DNA of 64,000 nt from Candidatus Hydrogenedentota bacterium (GCA_903893795.1 CAITNO010000055.1:62001-126000), one strand, 5' to 3'; counted from the first letter of the stretch, positions 17,809 through 29,443 are shown. Notes: generated by a model from the sequence alone, not told the origin. Translations and numbers: made by a program.

Positions 17809-19397
17809 TTCCCCGGCGTGAGGACATGATCGAACGGGCGGCCGAAGCGGGCCGCACCTGGGATTTGGCCGTCATCGGCGGCGGCGCCACCGGCATGGGC
17901 GTGGCGGTGGACGCGGCCGCGCGGGGTTATTCGGTGGTTCTGGTGGAGCGGCACGACTTCGGCAAGGGCACGTCGAGCCGCAGCACCAAGCTGGTGCACG
18001 GGGGAGTGCGCTACCTGCAGCAGGGCAACGTGTCGCTCGTGCTGGAGGCGCTGCGCGAACGGGGGCTGATGCGAGAAAACGCGCCGCACCTGGTTCATGA
18101 CCTGCCCTTCATCGTGCCCAACTACACCTGGTGGGAGGCGCCCTTCTACGGCATCGGCCTGCGGGTCTACGATTTGCTGGCGGGCCGCCAGGGATTCGGC
18201 CGCTCGCGCAACCTGTCGCGCGCCGAAACCATCAAGCGCATCCCCACCATCGAAACCAAGGGCCTGCGCGGCGGCGTGATTTATTACGACGGTCAGTTTG
18301 ACGACGCGCGCCTCGTGGCCCATCTCATGCGCACCGCGACCGAGCACGGCGCGGTCTGCCTCAACTACACCGAGGCCGTGAAAATAACGCACCGCTCCGG
18401 TGTGGTCAAGGGCATCGTCGTGCGCGACGGCGAGTCGGACCTTGAATTCACCGTCAAGGCCAAGGCCGTGGTCAACGCTACCGGCCCCTTTGCCGACGCG
18501 GTGAGATCCATGGACGAGCCCGAAACACCGCCCATGATTCGGCCCAGCCAGGGCGTGCATCTGGTGCTCGACAAGGCCTACCTGCCCGGCGGCAACGCCA
18601 TCATGGTGCCCCACACCGACGACGGTCGCGTGCTCTTCGCCATCCCCTGGCGCGACCGCACCGTAGTCGGCACGACAGACACGCCCATTCCCGAAGTCTC
18701 GGACGAGCCCACGGCCCTGCCCGAGGAGATAGACTTTCTGCTCTCCCATGCCGCGCGCTATCTCACCCGCGACCCCGGACCGGAAGACGTGCTCAGCGTT
18801 TTCGCGGGCATCCGCCCGCTGGTCGATTCGGGCGGCGCCACCACCGCCTCGCTCTCGCGCGACCACACGCTGCACGTGTCCCGCACGGGACTGGTCACCA
18901 TCACAGGCGGCAAATGGACCACCTATCGGCGCATGGCCGAAGACACGGTGGATCACGCCGCATCGGTGGGCGGCCTAGAACCGCGGCCCTGCCCCACGAA
19001 GCAACTGCACATCCACGGGTACAACACCGACTCCGAATCCTTTGGCCCGCTGTCCACCTACGGTTCCGACGCTTTGGACCTGCAGAATCTCCTTCGCGAA
19101 AAGAAAGGCTGGGACCAGCCGCTGCATCCGCGCCTGCCGGTGCTCGCCGGCGAAATCGTGTGGGGCGCGCGCAATGAAATGGCCCGCACCGTCGAGGACG
19201 CCCTGGCCCGCCGCACCCGCGCGCTCCTGCTCGACGCCCGCGCCAGCATCGAGGCGGCCCCCGAAGCCGCGAAACTGCTGGCCGCCGAGCTCGGCCGCGA
19301 CGCCGCCTGGCGCAAGGACCAGGTGCGCCAGTACACTGCCCTGGCCAAGAAGTACGTGCTGTCCGACGGCGTCAAGAAGGGCAAACGCGGGGAGTAG
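17805..19397 (+). CDS. glpD: Glycerol-3-phosphate dehydrogenase (FAD)
   Basis: DLAVIGGGATGMGVAVDAAARGYSVVLVERHDFGKGTSSRSTKLVHGGVRYL; DRTVVGTTDTP; GGKWTTYRRMAEDTVD. Confidence 0.95.
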   Translation: MIPRREDMIERAAEAGRTWDLAVIGGGATGMGVAVDAAARGYSVVLVERHDFGKGTSSRSTKLVHGGVRYLQQGNVSLVLEALRERGLMRENAPHLVHDLPFIVPNYTWWEAPFYGIGLRVYDLLAGRQGFGRSRNLSRAETIKRIPTIETKGLRGGVIYYDGQFDDARLVAHLMRTATEHGAVCLNYTEAVKITHRSGVVKGIVVRDGESDLEFTVKAKAVVNATGPFADAVRSMDEPETPPMIRPSQGVHLVLDKAYLPGGNAIMVPHTDDGRVLFAIPWRDRTVVGTTDTPIPEVSDEPTALPEEIDFLLSHAARYLTRDPGPEDVLSVFAGIRPLVDSGGATTASLSRDHTLHVSRTGLVTITGGKWTTYRRMAEDTVDHAASVGGLEPRPCPTKQLHIHGYNTDSESFGPLSTYGSDALDLQNLLREKKGWDQPLHPRLPVLAGEIVWGARNEMARTVEDALARRTRALLLDARASIEAAPEAAKLLAAELGRDAAWRKDQVRQYTALAKKYVLSDGVKKGKRGE

Positions 19398-19527
19398 GGT
19401 GCGTGAAGTCTTGCACAGCAAGACGGAACGCACCATTTCCCCACACGCAATCCAGGCAGTCACTTCGTGAGAGTCACCGTGACGGTGCGTTCCATATTGC
19501 TTCGCAATATTCCACGCACCCTACGTT
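19396..19527. repeat. Palindromic repeat family 1, paired units
   Basis: TAGGGTGCGTGAAGTCTTGCACAGCAAGACGGAACGCACC ... GGTGCGTTCCATATTGCTTCGCAATATTCCACGCACCCTACG. Confidence 0.85.
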
Positions 19528-19544
19528 ACTTTACTCCACGCACC

Positions 19545-21686
19545 TTACTTTTCCGAATACTTGATCTCGTAGCTCTTTGCGTCGAAGTCTACCGTGACGC
19601 TCGTGCCGTCGCTAAAGGTGCTGCGCTGCTTGCGGCGCGTTTCATTGAGGAACTCGTGGTTGGTCATCTCGGCGAAGGCGAGGCGCTTCTGCAGTTCGGC
19701 GGCCTCTTTCGTGTGCGTGATGGCCTTTTCATCGGCGCCGGGGCTGACGTAGGGCATGCCCGCGTTGAGCACGCAGTGGATGCGTCCCGCGTCGCCGTTG
19801 GGGATGCCCCAGCCGCCGTCCTCGCCCATGTCCCAGGGCACCATCAGGCTGTCGTGGTAGACGAGGTTGAACAGGGGGACGGGCACGCCGCAGGCGTCGC
19901 CGCCGCCGAGGTGCGGCATGGTGGAATAGGGGCCGTGGTGGACCATTTCTATCGTCTTGGCGAGATAGTCCGTCGGCTCCTCCGAACTGACCACATAGCC
20001 GCGCGCCAGCAGCACGTCGAAACAGTCACGCCGGTATTCGGCGCACTGCGTGCGGGTCACCGGCTGGGTGGGCTGGTTGCTCTCCTCCAGCGGCACCACG
20101 GAGAACACGTCCAGATAGGCGCCGCGCACGCGCACACCGTGCGCGGCAAACCAGTCGTGGTTGCGGCGGACGTATTCGGCCGCGAAGCGTGGGCTGAGAA
20201 TCGTCTGCGGACCGCCGCACCAGGTGCTCGTGTAATCGCGGGTGCCGTCCACATGGGTCGCCGCGAGGCGGTCGTCAAAGGACGCCGCATTGAGGTAGAA
20301 GTCGCGATACTGATCATGGACGATGAAGAAGTAGCCCATCTCAGCGCATCGGTCTGCCAGCTTCTTCAGCCCTTCCAGCCCGCCCTGTTCCATGCCTATG
20401 GGCACCACGTCGGGGTGGCCGTCATCGTAGCCATAATAGCCCCAGCCGTCGAGATGGACATAGGCCGTATCAATGCCCTTCGCCTTCAGTTTTTCCAGCG
20501 AGGCAAGAATCTCGTCATAGCTTTCCAGTTGATAGTTGGCTTCGATCTTCTCCTTGTTGAACATGGACGCCTTGGGCACGAAGTGATACTGCGCGCCCAC
20601 ATGCACCACGGGACGGCCGATGACCTCGTCCAGCGCGGGCGTGCGCACCAGCTTCTGCTTCAGCGGCACGAAATCGCCGCGGTCGATGACCTGCTGCCGG
20701 TAGCGCTTGGCCATCGTCACGTGGCTGGCGTTGTCGCTGAACACGTAGCGGATGGTGCGGAGGTAGCCGAAGCTGCCCATGGTGGGATACCAGCAGGGCC
20801 CGACCCGCGTCGGCCCGCCCTTGGGATGGCGGTACCAGCCGCCCGCGTCGGCGCTGGTTTCGAGGATGGCCTGGACGCCCCTATTGTCGAGGACCTGCCC
20901 CCACCAGGGCATGTAGAAGCCCCGCGAATTGCACAAGTCCTCCTCCTGGATGGCCTGGGGCCAGTCGTCCGGCAGCAGCATGCCCTGCATGCGCGGGATC
21001 ACGGCGTAGCCGTTGGTTGAAACAAAGCTTTCCACCGGCTTGGGCCAGCGCATCATGTCAAAGCCCGGTCCCGGTTCCTTTGCGGCGATGTCGAACACGA
21101 TTTCCTTGCCGATGAGCAGCGCGGTGATGCGGAATTCCAATCCGGGTACCGCGTCGAAATCACCGAGCGCGATGGACATGCCCGCGCCGTAGCCGGTGAA
21201 GAATTCCTTTGCCTCGCGCCGCTTCGCCTCGGTCAGGGAGAAGCGTTCCCGTTTCCACTCGACATCGTGGTTGTCGCAGGGCAGAAACTTCCAGCCCGGG
21301 CCCGTGCTCGGCTCCACGGTCATGGAAAAGTCTTTCTTGTCCCATGACAGCGTCAGCTCCGGCCCCTTCACCCGCCACGCCGCTTCCGTGTCGGAGAATT
21401 CCCCCTCCGCGCGGCGCGGCTTGTCCTGCGCATTTTGCAGCAGCCAGTCGCGGGTTTCATCGAAGGCCATATAGAGCGCCTTGAACGCCTCCTCATCCCC
21501 CGCGCCCGCGGCAATCTTCTCCTGCAGCGCCTTGAGCCGGGCGGTCTTCTCCGCCTCCAGCGCGGGCGGCACAATATCCAGCTCCAGCCGTGCGGCGTAC
21601 TTCCCCACCGTTTCCACCCGCGCGGCAAAATCCGCCGGCGCGGCCAGGGCCATGACGCTGCACACCATAAGCACGGTCGAGATCAT
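19545..21686 (-). CDS. Secreted glycoside hydrolase-like protein (DUF5696/GH101-like TIM barrel)
   Basis: Signal peptide; [22 protein letters not shown] and [15 protein letters not shown] barrel-strand carboxylate motifs. Confidence 0.65.
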   Translation of the reverse strand: MISTVLMVCSVMALAAPADFAARVETVGKYAARLELDIVPPALEAEKTARLKALQEKIAAGAGDEEAFKALYMAFDETRDWLLQNAQDKPRRAEGEFSDTEAAWRVKGPELTLSWDKKDFSMTVEPSTGPGWKFLPCDNHDVEWKRERFSLTEAKRREAKEFFTGYGAGMSIALGDFDAVPGLEFRITALLIGKEIVFDIAAKEPGPGFDMMRWPKPVESFVSTNGYAVIPRMQGMLLPDDWPQAIQEEDLCNSRGFYMPWWGQVLDNRGVQAILETSADAGGWYRHPKGGPTRVGPCWYPTMGSFGYLRTIRYVFSDNASHVTMAKRYRQQVIDRGDFVPLKQKLVRTPALDEVIGRPVVHVGAQYHFVPKASMFNKEKIEANYQLESYDEILASLEKLKAKGIDTAYVHLDGWGYYGYDDGHPDVVPIGMEQGGLEGLKKLADRCAEMGYFFIVHDQYRDFYLNAASFDDRLAATHVDGTRDYTSTWCGGPQTILSPRFAAEYVRRNHDWFAAHGVRVRGAYLDVFSVVPLEESNQPTQPVTRTQCAEYRRDCFDVLLARGYVVSSEEPTDYLAKTIEMVHHGPYSTMPHLGGGDACGVPVPLFNLVYHDSLMVPWDMGEDGGWGIPNGDAGRIHCVLNAGMPYVSPGADEKAITHTKEAAELQKRLAFAEMTNHEFLNETRRKQRSTFSDGTSVTVDFDAKSYEIKYSEK

Positions 21687-21720
21687 TGTGGCACTCCCCG
21701 CGCGTATGCGCGTTTTTCCG

Positions 21721-22623
21721 TCACTCCACGGTGACGAGATTTCTTACGGCCTCCAGCCGCTTCGGGCCGATGCCGGGCACTTTATCAAGGTCTTCCACGT
21801 TCTTGAAGGGCTGTGTCTGACGCTGTTCGATGATCTGCCCCGCCAGCACCTTGCCGATGCCCGGCAAAGCCTCCAGTTCCTTCTGCGTGGCCGTGTTGAG
21901 ATTAATCCGACCGCCGCCGGCGGCGGCGCCATTCTTGGACTTCGCCACCGTCGCGGCAGTGTCGGCATCGGAAGAACTGGACCCGGGGCTGTCCTCCACC
22001 TTGGCCGCGCTGCGGCCGGGGGTGGGGCCGGTGGCTTCCGGCATGGCCGTGCCCGCCAGATAGGCGGCCGGATTGGCCGCGGCGCGGTGCGCACTGCCGT
22101 GGCCCGAAATGCGGCCGTCTTGTTCGCTGATGCGCGCGCCTACCGGCACGGTCAGCGTCGTGCCGTCCATCAGCCTTGCCGCGAGGTTAATCTCCGAAAG
22201 GTCCGCCTCGGCGCTTGCGCCCCCCGCCTTCATGATCAGATCGGCGATGCGGCTGTCCGGGGTCAGGCGGTACAGGCCGGGTCGCTGCACACCGCCGCGC
22301 ACGGCCACGGCAATCTCCACAGGCACGGCAGGCGGCGGGGGCAATACCGGGGAAGGGACCGCGGCGGGCGTGGACGGCGGAGCAACGGGTGGAGGAATGG
22401 TTGCCGGGGCGGTCTGCGCCGGTGCCGCAGGCGGCTTCACCTCGGCGGGTGCGGGCGCGGGTTTCGCCTGCGCGGGCTTCTCCGCCGCCACCGTGGCGGC
22501 GGTTACCGCCGTGCCGTGGCGCGACAGCCAGAAGATGGCCCCCGAGCCCACCAGCACGGCCAGCGCCACCCCCAGCAGCAGGGTCTGTTCTTTTGGCGTC
22601 AAGAAACGATTCGGAGAAAACAT
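21721..22623 (-). CDS. ComEA-like helix-hairpin-helix protein with SLBB-type domain
   Basis: N-terminal TM, Pro/Ala linker, [22 protein letters not shown] (SLBB), [29 protein letters not shown] (HhH). Confidence 0.88.
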   Translation of the reverse strand: MFSPNRFLTPKEQTLLLGVALAVLVGSGAIFWLSRHGTAVTAATVAAEKPAQAKPAPAPAEVKPPAAPAQTAPATIPPPVAPPSTPAAVPSPVLPPPPAVPVEIAVAVRGGVQRPGLYRLTPDSRIADLIMKAGGASAEADLSEINLAARLMDGTTLTVPVGARISEQDGRISGHGSAHRAAANPAAYLAGTAMPEATGPTPGRSAAKVEDSPGSSSSDADTAATVAKSKNGAAAGGGRINLNTATQKELEALPGIGKVLAGQIIEQRQTQPFKNVEDLDKVPGIGPKRLEAVRNLVTVE

Positions 22624-22809
22624 TACCCAATGCCCTCCTGTTGTTGCCTATGGTGTCTTTCACTATCGCAAACCCCGTACCCACGCTGCAAGTCGGCGCT
22701 TGTGGCCCCCGTACAGGTCTTCGCCCAGTCTTTGACAAGCCCGGCGGGGGAACCGTATCATAGGCGTTCTGTGCGTGATTCACCGGGTAATACCTTTATT
22801 GGACCAATT

Positions 22810-23568
22810 ATGAGCCGTGTCATCGCGATAGCCAACCAGAAAGGCGGGGTTGGAAAGACCACCACCGCCGTAAACCTTGCCGCGTGCCTGGCCGCGGCGG
22901 ACAAACGGGTGCTGCTGGTCGACCTCGACCCGCAGGGCAACGCCTCGCAGGGGGTGGGGGTCGACAAGAGCTCCGCAGAGCACACCATCTATGACGCGCT
23001 GGTCAACGGCACGCCCGGGGTGGACGCAGTGCTGCCGACGGGCATGGCGAACCTGTCGCTGGTGCCCTCTACCCGCGACCTGGTGGGCGCCGAGGTGGAA
23101 CTGGTCGACGCGGAGCGGCGCGAATACCGGCTGCGCGATGCGCTCGCGCCTCTGCGCGACGCCTATGACTTTATCTTTATTGACTGTCCGCCGTCGCTGG
23201 GACTGCTGACGCTGAACAGCCTGACGGCCGCCGACGCCGTGATCATCACGCTCCAGTGCGAGTATTACGCGCTGGAGGGGCTGACGGAACTGCTCAACAC
23301 GGTGGTGCTGGTGCGGGGCCAGTTCAATCCCGCCCTGGCGATCACCGGCGTGGTGTTGACGATGTACCAGCATACCAACCTTTCCCGGCAGGTGGTCGAC
23401 GACGTGCGGGGACATCTGGGCGAGAACGTCTTTGAAACGGTCATTCCCCGAAACGTGAGCCTCAGCGAGGCGCCCAGTTTCGGACAGCCCATAATCTACT
23501 ACGATCTCAAATCCACCGGGGCCCAAGCCTATATGGCCCTGGCGCGCGAGGTGATCGCCCGTGGCTGA
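22810..23568 (+). CDS. parA: Chromosome partitioning ATPase ParA/Soj
   Basis: [20 protein letters not shown] deviant Walker [20 protein letters not shown]. Confidence 0.96.
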   Translation: MSRVIAIANQKGGVGKTTTAVNLAACLAAADKRVLLVDLDPQGNASQGVGVDKSSAEHTIYDALVNGTPGVDAVLPTGMANLSLVPSTRDLVGAEVELVDAERREYRLRDALAPLRDAYDFIFIDCPPSLGLLTLNSLTAADAVIITLQCEYYALEGLTELLNTVVLVRGQFNPALAITGVVLTMYQHTNLSRQVVDDVRGHLGENVFETVIPRNVSLSEAPSFGQPIIYYDLKSTGAQAYMALAREVIARG

Positions 23569-24502
23569 CCTGAAAAAGAAGAAACTGGGCCGGGGGCTGG
23601 GTGCGCTCCTTTCCGGCGGCAATCCCGCATTCCAGCCGGCGGCGGCAACGTCTCAGGAAAGTTCAGCGCCGCAGGTGAATACGGCGCCCGCGGTGTTGGC
23701 CGACGGTTCGATGCTGGTGCTGATCGACCCGTCCGAGGTGCTGCCCAACCCGAAGCAGCCCCGCCGCCATTTCGACGAGGGCGCTTTGGCCGAACTGGCC
23801 GAGTCCATCCGAAAGGACGGCCTGCAGGAGCCGATTATCGTCCGCCGCGCGGGCGACAAGTATGAACTGGTCAGCGGCGAACGACGCTGCCGCGCCAGCG
23901 TGCTGGCCGACAAGCGGGCCATTCCCGCCGTCTGCCGCGACATTTCCGACCGCGACATGCTCAAGCTGGGCCTCATCGAGAACATCCAGCGCGAGGACCT
24001 GAACGCCATCGAGGTGGCCCAGGCCTACCAGGAGTTGATCGCCGAATTTGGCTGGACCCAGGAGCAGTTGGCCGACGAGGTGGGCAAAAAGCGCGCCACC
24101 GTCACCAACACGCTGCGCCTGCTGCAACTGCCCGACGTGGTGCAGGAGCAGGTGGCCGACGGCTCGCTGAGCATGGGCCACGCCCGCGCGCTGCTGGCGC
24201 TGCCCTCCCCGTCCGAACAGGCCGCCGTGGCGCGCAAGGTTGTCGCCGAAGGACTTTCGGTGCGCCAGGTGGAGCAGATCGCCGCGGCACGGTCCGACAA
24301 GGCCGGCCGGGGAAACGCCGCGAAGCCGGCCCCGGAAAAGGACCCCAATGTGGTCCAAATCGAGGACGACCTGCGGCGGCGGCTGGGCACCAAGGTGCAG
24401 TTGCGCTCCGGCGAAAACGGCCGCGGCCGCATCGAAATCGAATATTTCAGCCTTGACGAGCTGGACCGCCTGCTTGCACTGCTTGGAAAAAACAAGGACT
24501 GA
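23561..24502 (+). CDS. parB: Chromosome partitioning protein ParB
   Basis: [59 protein letters not shown]; overlaps parA end. Confidence 0.96.
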   Translation: MADLKKKKLGRGLGALLSGGNPAFQPAAATSQESSAPQVNTAPAVLADGSMLVLIDPSEVLPNPKQPRRHFDEGALAELAESIRKDGLQEPIIVRRAGDKYELVSGERRCRASVLADKRAIPAVCRDISDRDMLKLGLIENIQREDLNAIEVAQAYQELIAEFGWTQEQLADEVGKKRATVTNTLRLLQLPDVVQEQVADGSLSMGHARALLALPSPSEQAAVARKVVAEGLSVRQVEQIAAARSDKAGRGNAAKPAPEKDPNVVQIEDDLRRRLGTKVQLRSGENGRGRIEIEYFSLDELDRLLALLGKNKD

Positions 24503-24542
24503 TGCCCCTTTGTTGCAACCCGAATGAGCGCATCGTCTTAGG

Positions 24543-24585
24543 TCCCCCCTCGAGGGGGGTGCCGCGAAGCGGCGGGGGGTGTATG
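24543..24585. repeat. Palindromic repeat family 2 (CCCCCC-loop-GGGGGG + hairpin + GGGGGGTGT)
   Basis: CCCCCCTCGAGGGGGGTGCCGCGAAGCGGCGGGGGGTGTATG. Confidence 0.8.
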
Positions 24586-24653
24586 CCCACTCCGCTCGTT
24601 TCGTCTGTTCCAATAAAAACCTGCTGAACATTGGCAGATACAGGACCCGAAAC

Positions 24654-25925
24654 ATGTTTGACATACGACTGGTAAGAAGCGAGCCCGACCGCGTGCGCGA
24701 GGCCATGGCCCGGCGCCGCGCCAAGATCGACCTGGAGCCCGTGTTCGAAGTGGACGGGCGGCGCCGGGCCGCCATCTTTGAGATGGAGCAGTTGCGGGCG
24801 GCGCAGAACCGCGCCAGCGAGGAAATCGCCGCGAAGAAGCGCGCCAAAGAGGACGCCGCCGACGCGATTGAGGCCCTGCGCAGCGTCAAGACCCAGATTG
24901 CCGACCTGGAAGAGCAGGTCCGCGTTGCCGATGAGCAGTTGCAGGACTTCCTGCTGGCCATGCCCAACTGCCCCGACGCATCGGTGCCCGACGGCAAAGA
25001 TGACGCCGACAACCGCGTGGAACGGGTCTGGGGCGACATCCCCAGCTTCGATTTCACCCCGCGCGACCACGTTGAGCTGGCCGAGGCGCTTGGCATTGTG
25101 GATTTTGAGCGCGCCACCAAGCTTGCCGGGGCGCGCTTCACCATCATGAAGGGGGCCGGGGCGCTGCTCGAACGGGCGCTCATTGGTTTCATGCTCGACA
25201 TCCATACCCGCGAGCACGGCTACACCGAGATCTTCCCGCCGCTCATGGTCAATTCGGACTCCATGCGTGGCACCGGCCAGTTGCCTAAGTTCGCTGCCGA
25301 CCTCTTCAAGGTGCAGGACACGGACTACTGGCTCATCCCCACGGCCGAGGTGCCCGTCACCAACATCCACCGCGACGAGATACTCGACGGTGCGGCGCTG
25401 CCCGTGCTCTACACGGCCTACACGCCCTGCTTCCGCAGTGAGGCCGGGTCCTACGGCAAAGACACCCGGGGCATGATCCGCCAGCACCAGTTCAACAAGG
25501 TGGAAATGGTCAAGTTTACCCGTCCCGAAGATTCCTGGGAGGAGTTGGAAAAGCTGACGCACGACGCCGAGGTGATTCTCCAGCGGCTGGGCCTGGCCTA
25601 CCGCGTGGTCACGCTGTGCTCGGGCGATCTCGGCTTCTCCTCCGCCAAGACCTATGATCTTGAAGTCTGGCTGCCCGGCCAGAACGCCTACCGCGAAATA
25701 AGCTCCTGCTCCAATTTCCTCGACTTTCAGGCCCGCCGGGCGAACATCCGCTTCCGCCGCGACAAGAAGCCCGAATTCGTCCACACCATCAACGGGTCCG
25801 GACTGGCCGTCGGCCGTACGGCCGTGGCCATTCTCGAAAACGGCCAGCTTGCGGACGGAACGGTGGTGATACCCGAGGCGCTGCGCCCCTACATGGGCGG
25901 CCTTGATGTCATCCGGCCCGTCTGA
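24654..25925 (+). CDS. serS: Seryl-tRNA synthetase
   Basis: [79 protein letters not shown]. Confidence 0.97.
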   Translation: MFDIRLVRSEPDRVREAMARRRAKIDLEPVFEVDGRRRAAIFEMEQLRAAQNRASEEIAAKKRAKEDAADAIEALRSVKTQIADLEEQVRVADEQLQDFLLAMPNCPDASVPDGKDDADNRVERVWGDIPSFDFTPRDHVELAEALGIVDFERATKLAGARFTIMKGAGALLERALIGFMLDIHTREHGYTEIFPPLMVNSDSMRGTGQLPKFAADLFKVQDTDYWLIPTAEVPVTNIHRDEILDGAALPVLYTAYTPCFRSEAGSYGKDTRGMIRQHQFNKVEMVKFTRPEDSWEELEKLTHDAEVILQRLGLAYRVVTLCSGDLGFSSAKTYDLEVWLPGQNAYREISSCSNFLDFQARRANIRFRRDKKPEFVHTINGSGLAVGRTAVAILENGQLADGTVVIPEALRPYMGGLDVIRPV

Positions 25926-25935
25926 GCCCGGCGCA

Positions 25936-26709
25936 ATGGACCCCGATTCCGTCCAAGGCGCCGACGCCGAGGAAGCGGCCTACACGGCCGCCGCAGACGC
26001 CATTCTCAACGCGGCCCGTGTGGTGGCCGTGACCGGCGCGGGCATTTCCGTCGAGAGCGGCATCCCCGATTTCCGCAGCGCCGGCGGGCTGTGGTCCAAA
26101 TACCCCCCGGAAGACTACGCCACCATCGAGGCCTTCTATGACGACCCCGACAAGGTCTGGGAGTTGTGGTACGAACTGGCCGAAACCCTGAAGGATGTTC
26201 AGCCCAACCCCGGCCATCGTGCCCTGGCCGAGCTGGAGCAGATGGGGCGGCTGAGCGTGGTGGTCACCCAGAATATCGACGCCCTGCACCATGCGGCGGG
26301 CAACACTTCCGTCATCGAATACCACGGCCGGGCCGACACCCTCTATTGCCCCGCCTGCCGCCGCCGCCGCCCCCTGGACCTCAGCCAGCGTGCCTTGGGC
26401 GCGCCGCGCTGTGTGTGCGGCGGTTACATGAAGCCCGATGTGGTCCTTTTCGGCGAGCTTATCCCCACCACAGCCCTCCACTTGGCCGACTCGCTGGCCC
26501 GCAACTGCGGCGTCATGATTATCGTTGGCACTTCCGCCACGGTCTATCCCGCCGCCGGACTGCCCTTTATCGCCAAGGAAAACGGGGCATTCATCATCGA
26601 GTGCAACACCGAATCCACCCAGTTCACCGAGACCATCACGGACATCTTCCTGCAGGGTCCTGCCGGTGAAACGCTTCCCCGCTTGGTGGAAAAAGTGCGC
26701 AACCGATAA
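25936..26709 (+). CDS. SIR2 family NAD-dependent deacylase
   Basis: VTGAGISVESGIPDFRSAGGLW; TQNIDALHHAAG; CxxC zinc cysteines (YCPAC, CVCGG). Confidence 0.93.
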   Translation: MDPDSVQGADAEEAAYTAAADAILNAARVVAVTGAGISVESGIPDFRSAGGLWSKYPPEDYATIEAFYDDPDKVWELWYELAETLKDVQPNPGHRALAELEQMGRLSVVVTQNIDALHHAAGNTSVIEYHGRADTLYCPACRRRRPLDLSQRALGAPRCVCGGYMKPDVVLFGELIPTTALHLADSLARNCGVMIIVGTSATVYPAAGLPFIAKENGAFIIECNTESTQFTETITDIFLQGPAGETLPRLVEKVRNR

Positions 26710-26800
26710 AAGTCGCGCTTGATTGCATCCCCGGGTTGGTTTATGCGGCGCTTTTGGGTATACTCTCTAGTGGTTAGCGATATACAGGAGCGCTTGTCTT

Positions 26801-27271
26801 GTGAACAACAACGAGTTATATCTCCAGTATCGACAGGCCATTCAGCTCATACGCGTGGGGCGATATGAGGAGTCTTTGCATATTTTGCAGGAGATTGACA
26901 CAGAGCGCCCCGAGACGAAGAATGTGCTCTATGCCTTGGCGGTATGCAGTGAAATGCTTGGCAGAACCGATGAGGCGATCGACTTGTGCGACCGTCTGAT
27001 TGCCAAGTACGAGCACTCCAAGGCCCGGATCATCAAGGCCCGCATCGAAAAAGCCGCCTCCGAACCGGAACCGCCGAAGGTGGACCTGCTCGCCGACTTG
27101 GGCCTGGCCAAACCGCCCACGCTGCCGCCGCCCACGCCGGCGCCGGTATCCTCCTCCCGGTCGCAGGGAGAGCAGGGCATCCCGGTCACAGTGCCCGTCT
27201 CCGGCAGCGATTCCTCGGAAAAATCCGGCAGGAAGAAGAGCTGGCTCTTCCGTTTTGGCAGGAACACCTGA
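26801..27271 (+). CDS. TPR-like repeat protein (GTG start)
   Basis: LYLQYRQAIQLIRVGRYEESLHILQEIDTERPETKNVLYALAVCSEMLGRTDEAIDLCDRLI. Confidence 0.65.
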   Translation: MNNNELYLQYRQAIQLIRVGRYEESLHILQEIDTERPETKNVLYALAVCSEMLGRTDEAIDLCDRLIAKYEHSKARIIKARIEKAASEPEPPKVDLLADLGLAKPPTLPPPTPAPVSSSRSQGEQGIPVTVPVSGSDSSEKSGRKKSWLFRFGRNT

Positions 27272-27340
27272 CCCAATCAAGGCCGCAGGCCTGACAGCGC
27301 CGTCTCATACCCCTTCTTCGCATGATTACCCAGCCGGGAA

Positions 27341-28936
27341 TCACTCCATGGGCGCGTCAGACTCGTCCAAATCCGCATCATACAGCGTGGCTTCCATTTC
27401 CGGCGGACGAATCTCCGCCGCCGCTTCCGGTCCGGCCGGGGTGGCCGCCTCGGTTCCCATGCGCACAATTGTCCCGCGAAACACCGCCATGACCGTGGCA
27501 AGGCCGAGATTGTCCCGCAGCAGATCGGCGGCCTTGGCCCGTTCGATGGCGGCGCTGTCCACCGCTTCTGCAACAGGGTCTGGGACAGACACGGGGATGG
27601 GGACAGGCACGGGAGGCACCGGCTCGGGTGCGACCACCCGGGGCTCCGGAGCGGGGGCTTCGATGCGTCTGGGAGACGCCGGGACCGTTGACGCGGATTC
27701 GGTCGGCCCGGCCTCAGGAGGGTTTGGACCGGGCCTCGGGACCGGCACCGGAGCGGCGGCCGCGCCGCCGCCGGGAACTATGCCGCCCGCGCCCAGCAGG
27801 ATGAGCTTTTCCATGATGCTGTCCAGGGACACCTCAACGTCCACCTTGGACAGCTTGATCAGCAGCGCCTCCAGCGCGGTGCGCTGGGCAAGCTGCGAAT
27901 CATACCCGTTGGTGAGCATGGCAAACTGCTCCACCAGACGGATGAGTTTCACGTTCATGAAGCGGGCCGCGCGCGCCTGCATCTCGGCGATTTCCTCGGG
28001 GGGCAGCCGCAGCAGTTCCGCGTCCGCGCCCGCCTTGCACACCAGCAGATTGCGGAAATAGCGCAGGATCTCCTCGACAAACTGGGACAGGTCCTTGCCC
28101 GCCGCCACCACCTCTTCCACCAGGATCAACTGCCGGGCCACGTCGCCCGCCATCATGGCGTCGCACAGGCCGTGCAGCACCCGCCAGTCCACCAGGCCCA
28201 GCACCTCAAACACGGCGTTGAAGGTAATCTCGCCGTCGCAGTAGGTGATCAGCTCGTCCAGCACGCTTTCCGCGTCGCGCACACCGCCCTCGGCGGCCCG
28301 GGCGATGGCATAAAGCGCCTCGTCGGTGGCGCGCATGCCCTCACGGTCCAGAATGCTGCGCAGCAGCACCACGATGTCGCCGATGGTCACCCGCCGGAAA
28401 TCATAGCGCTGGCAGCGCGACACGATGGTCGCCGGAATCTTGTGCGCCTCCGTCGTGGCCAGAATGAAAATCGCGTGCGAGGGGGGCTCCTCCAGCGTCT
28501 TGAGCAGCGCGTTGAAGGCCCCGCTCGACAACTGGTGCACCTCGTCGATGATGTACACCTTGTAGCGGCCGCTCGTCGGCACCATGCGCACGTTGTCGCG
28601 GATTTCGCGCACATCGTCCACACCGTTGTTCGACGCGCCGTCGATTTCGATAACGTCGATGTTGTTGCCCGCCGTGATCGAAACGCAGTTGTCGCAGGTG
28701 CCGCAGGGGGTCATGGTGGGCGCGTCGAAGTGCTGGCAGTTGAGCGCCTTCGCCAGAATGCGGGCCGTGGTCGTCTTGCCGATGCCCCGCGAGCCGATGA
28801 ACAGGAAGGCGTGGTGGATGCGGCCCGACGCGATGGCGTTCTTCAGCGTACGGGTGATGTGCTCCTGGCCCACCACCTCGTCGAAGAGCTGCGGGCGCCA
28901 CTTGCGCGCCAGAACAGTGTAGTTTGCGTCAGCCAT
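27341..28936 (-). CDS. dnaX: DNA polymerase III subunit gamma/tau
   Basis: LARKWRPQLFDEVVGQEHITRTLKNAI; GSRGIGKTTTARILAKALNC; four-Cys zinc module; IDEVHQLS. Confidence 0.96.
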   Translation of the reverse strand: MADANYTVLARKWRPQLFDEVVGQEHITRTLKNAIASGRIHHAFLFIGSRGIGKTTTARILAKALNCQHFDAPTMTPCGTCDNCVSITAGNNIDVIEIDGASNNGVDDVREIRDNVRMVPTSGRYKVYIIDEVHQLSSGAFNALLKTLEEPPSHAIFILATTEAHKIPATIVSRCQRYDFRRVTIGDIVVLLRSILDREGMRATDEALYAIARAAEGGVRDAESVLDELITYCDGEITFNAVFEVLGLVDWRVLHGLCDAMMAGDVARQLILVEEVVAAGKDLSQFVEEILRYFRNLLVCKAGADAELLRLPPEEIAEMQARAARFMNVKLIRLVEQFAMLTNGYDSQLAQRTALEALLIKLSKVDVEVSLDSIMEKLILLGAGGIVPGGGAAAAPVPVPRPGPNPPEAGPTESASTVPASPRRIEAPAPEPRVVAPEPVPPVPVPIPVSVPDPVAEAVDSAAIERAKAADLLRDNLGLATVMAVFRGTIVRMGTEAATPAGPEAAAEIRPPEMEATLYDADLDESDAPME

Positions 28937-29020
28937 CGCGCCTCGCGCCGGAAGCTCCGGCCTGTGCACAAAGGGAAAACACCGCGCACCCCCGATGGGC
29001 AGTGCGCCAAGGACAGCCGG

Positions 29021-29150
29021 GGGACCCCGGCTCGGGCCGGGCGGCCCCGTACACACGGAAACTTTCGACTACGGCTGCTTCCTCTCGGACCTGACCGAGT
29101 TCGCCGACATCCCGTCGCACGGGACCCAGCCGTCAGCACCGGGATCCCTC
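29021..29150 (-). ncRNA. ffs: Signal recognition particle RNA (4.5S, small bacterial type)
   Basis: Minus strand GGTCAGGTCC-GAGA-GGAAGCAGCC apical domain; terminal arms GGGATCCCGG/CCGGGGTCCC pair; located next to dnaX. Confidence 0.92.
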
Positions 29151-29330
29151 GACTGAAAAAAACGTCCTTGCGGCCCCGGCCACGGCGCGCATCCACCCGA
29201 CGCAACCGGGGGCAAAACACCGCCACGGCAGCATCGGGCAAGGGCAAACCAGAATGTTTGCCGTCCACAGGGCAGCGTGAAGCCTACCATACGGCGGAAA
29301 AATGAGTCAAGGACGGGTTCCTGATCGCCC

Positions 29331-29386
29331 GGGGTAGGGCCCCGCCGAAGCGAAGCGGCGGCATGGACGTGCGCACTCAGAAGACA
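29331..29386 (+). repeat. Repeat family 4 (AAGCGGCGGCATGG core), degenerate copy
   Basis: GGCCCCGCCGAAGCGAAGCGGCGGCATGGACGTGCGCACTCAGAAG. Confidence 0.55.
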
Positions 29387-29443
29387 CCCCGTTTATCCCC
29401 TGATCCCAATTTGCACTTGGAAACGGTGGAATAGGGCTCGCGA

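Noticed and set aside
17631-18956. 441-aa minus-strand ORF
   Set aside because: Antisense shadow of glpD and the renalase-like gene.
19467-21020. 517-aa plus-strand ORF
   Set aside because: Antisense shadow of the DUF5696-like hydrolase; begins inside a family 1 repeat.
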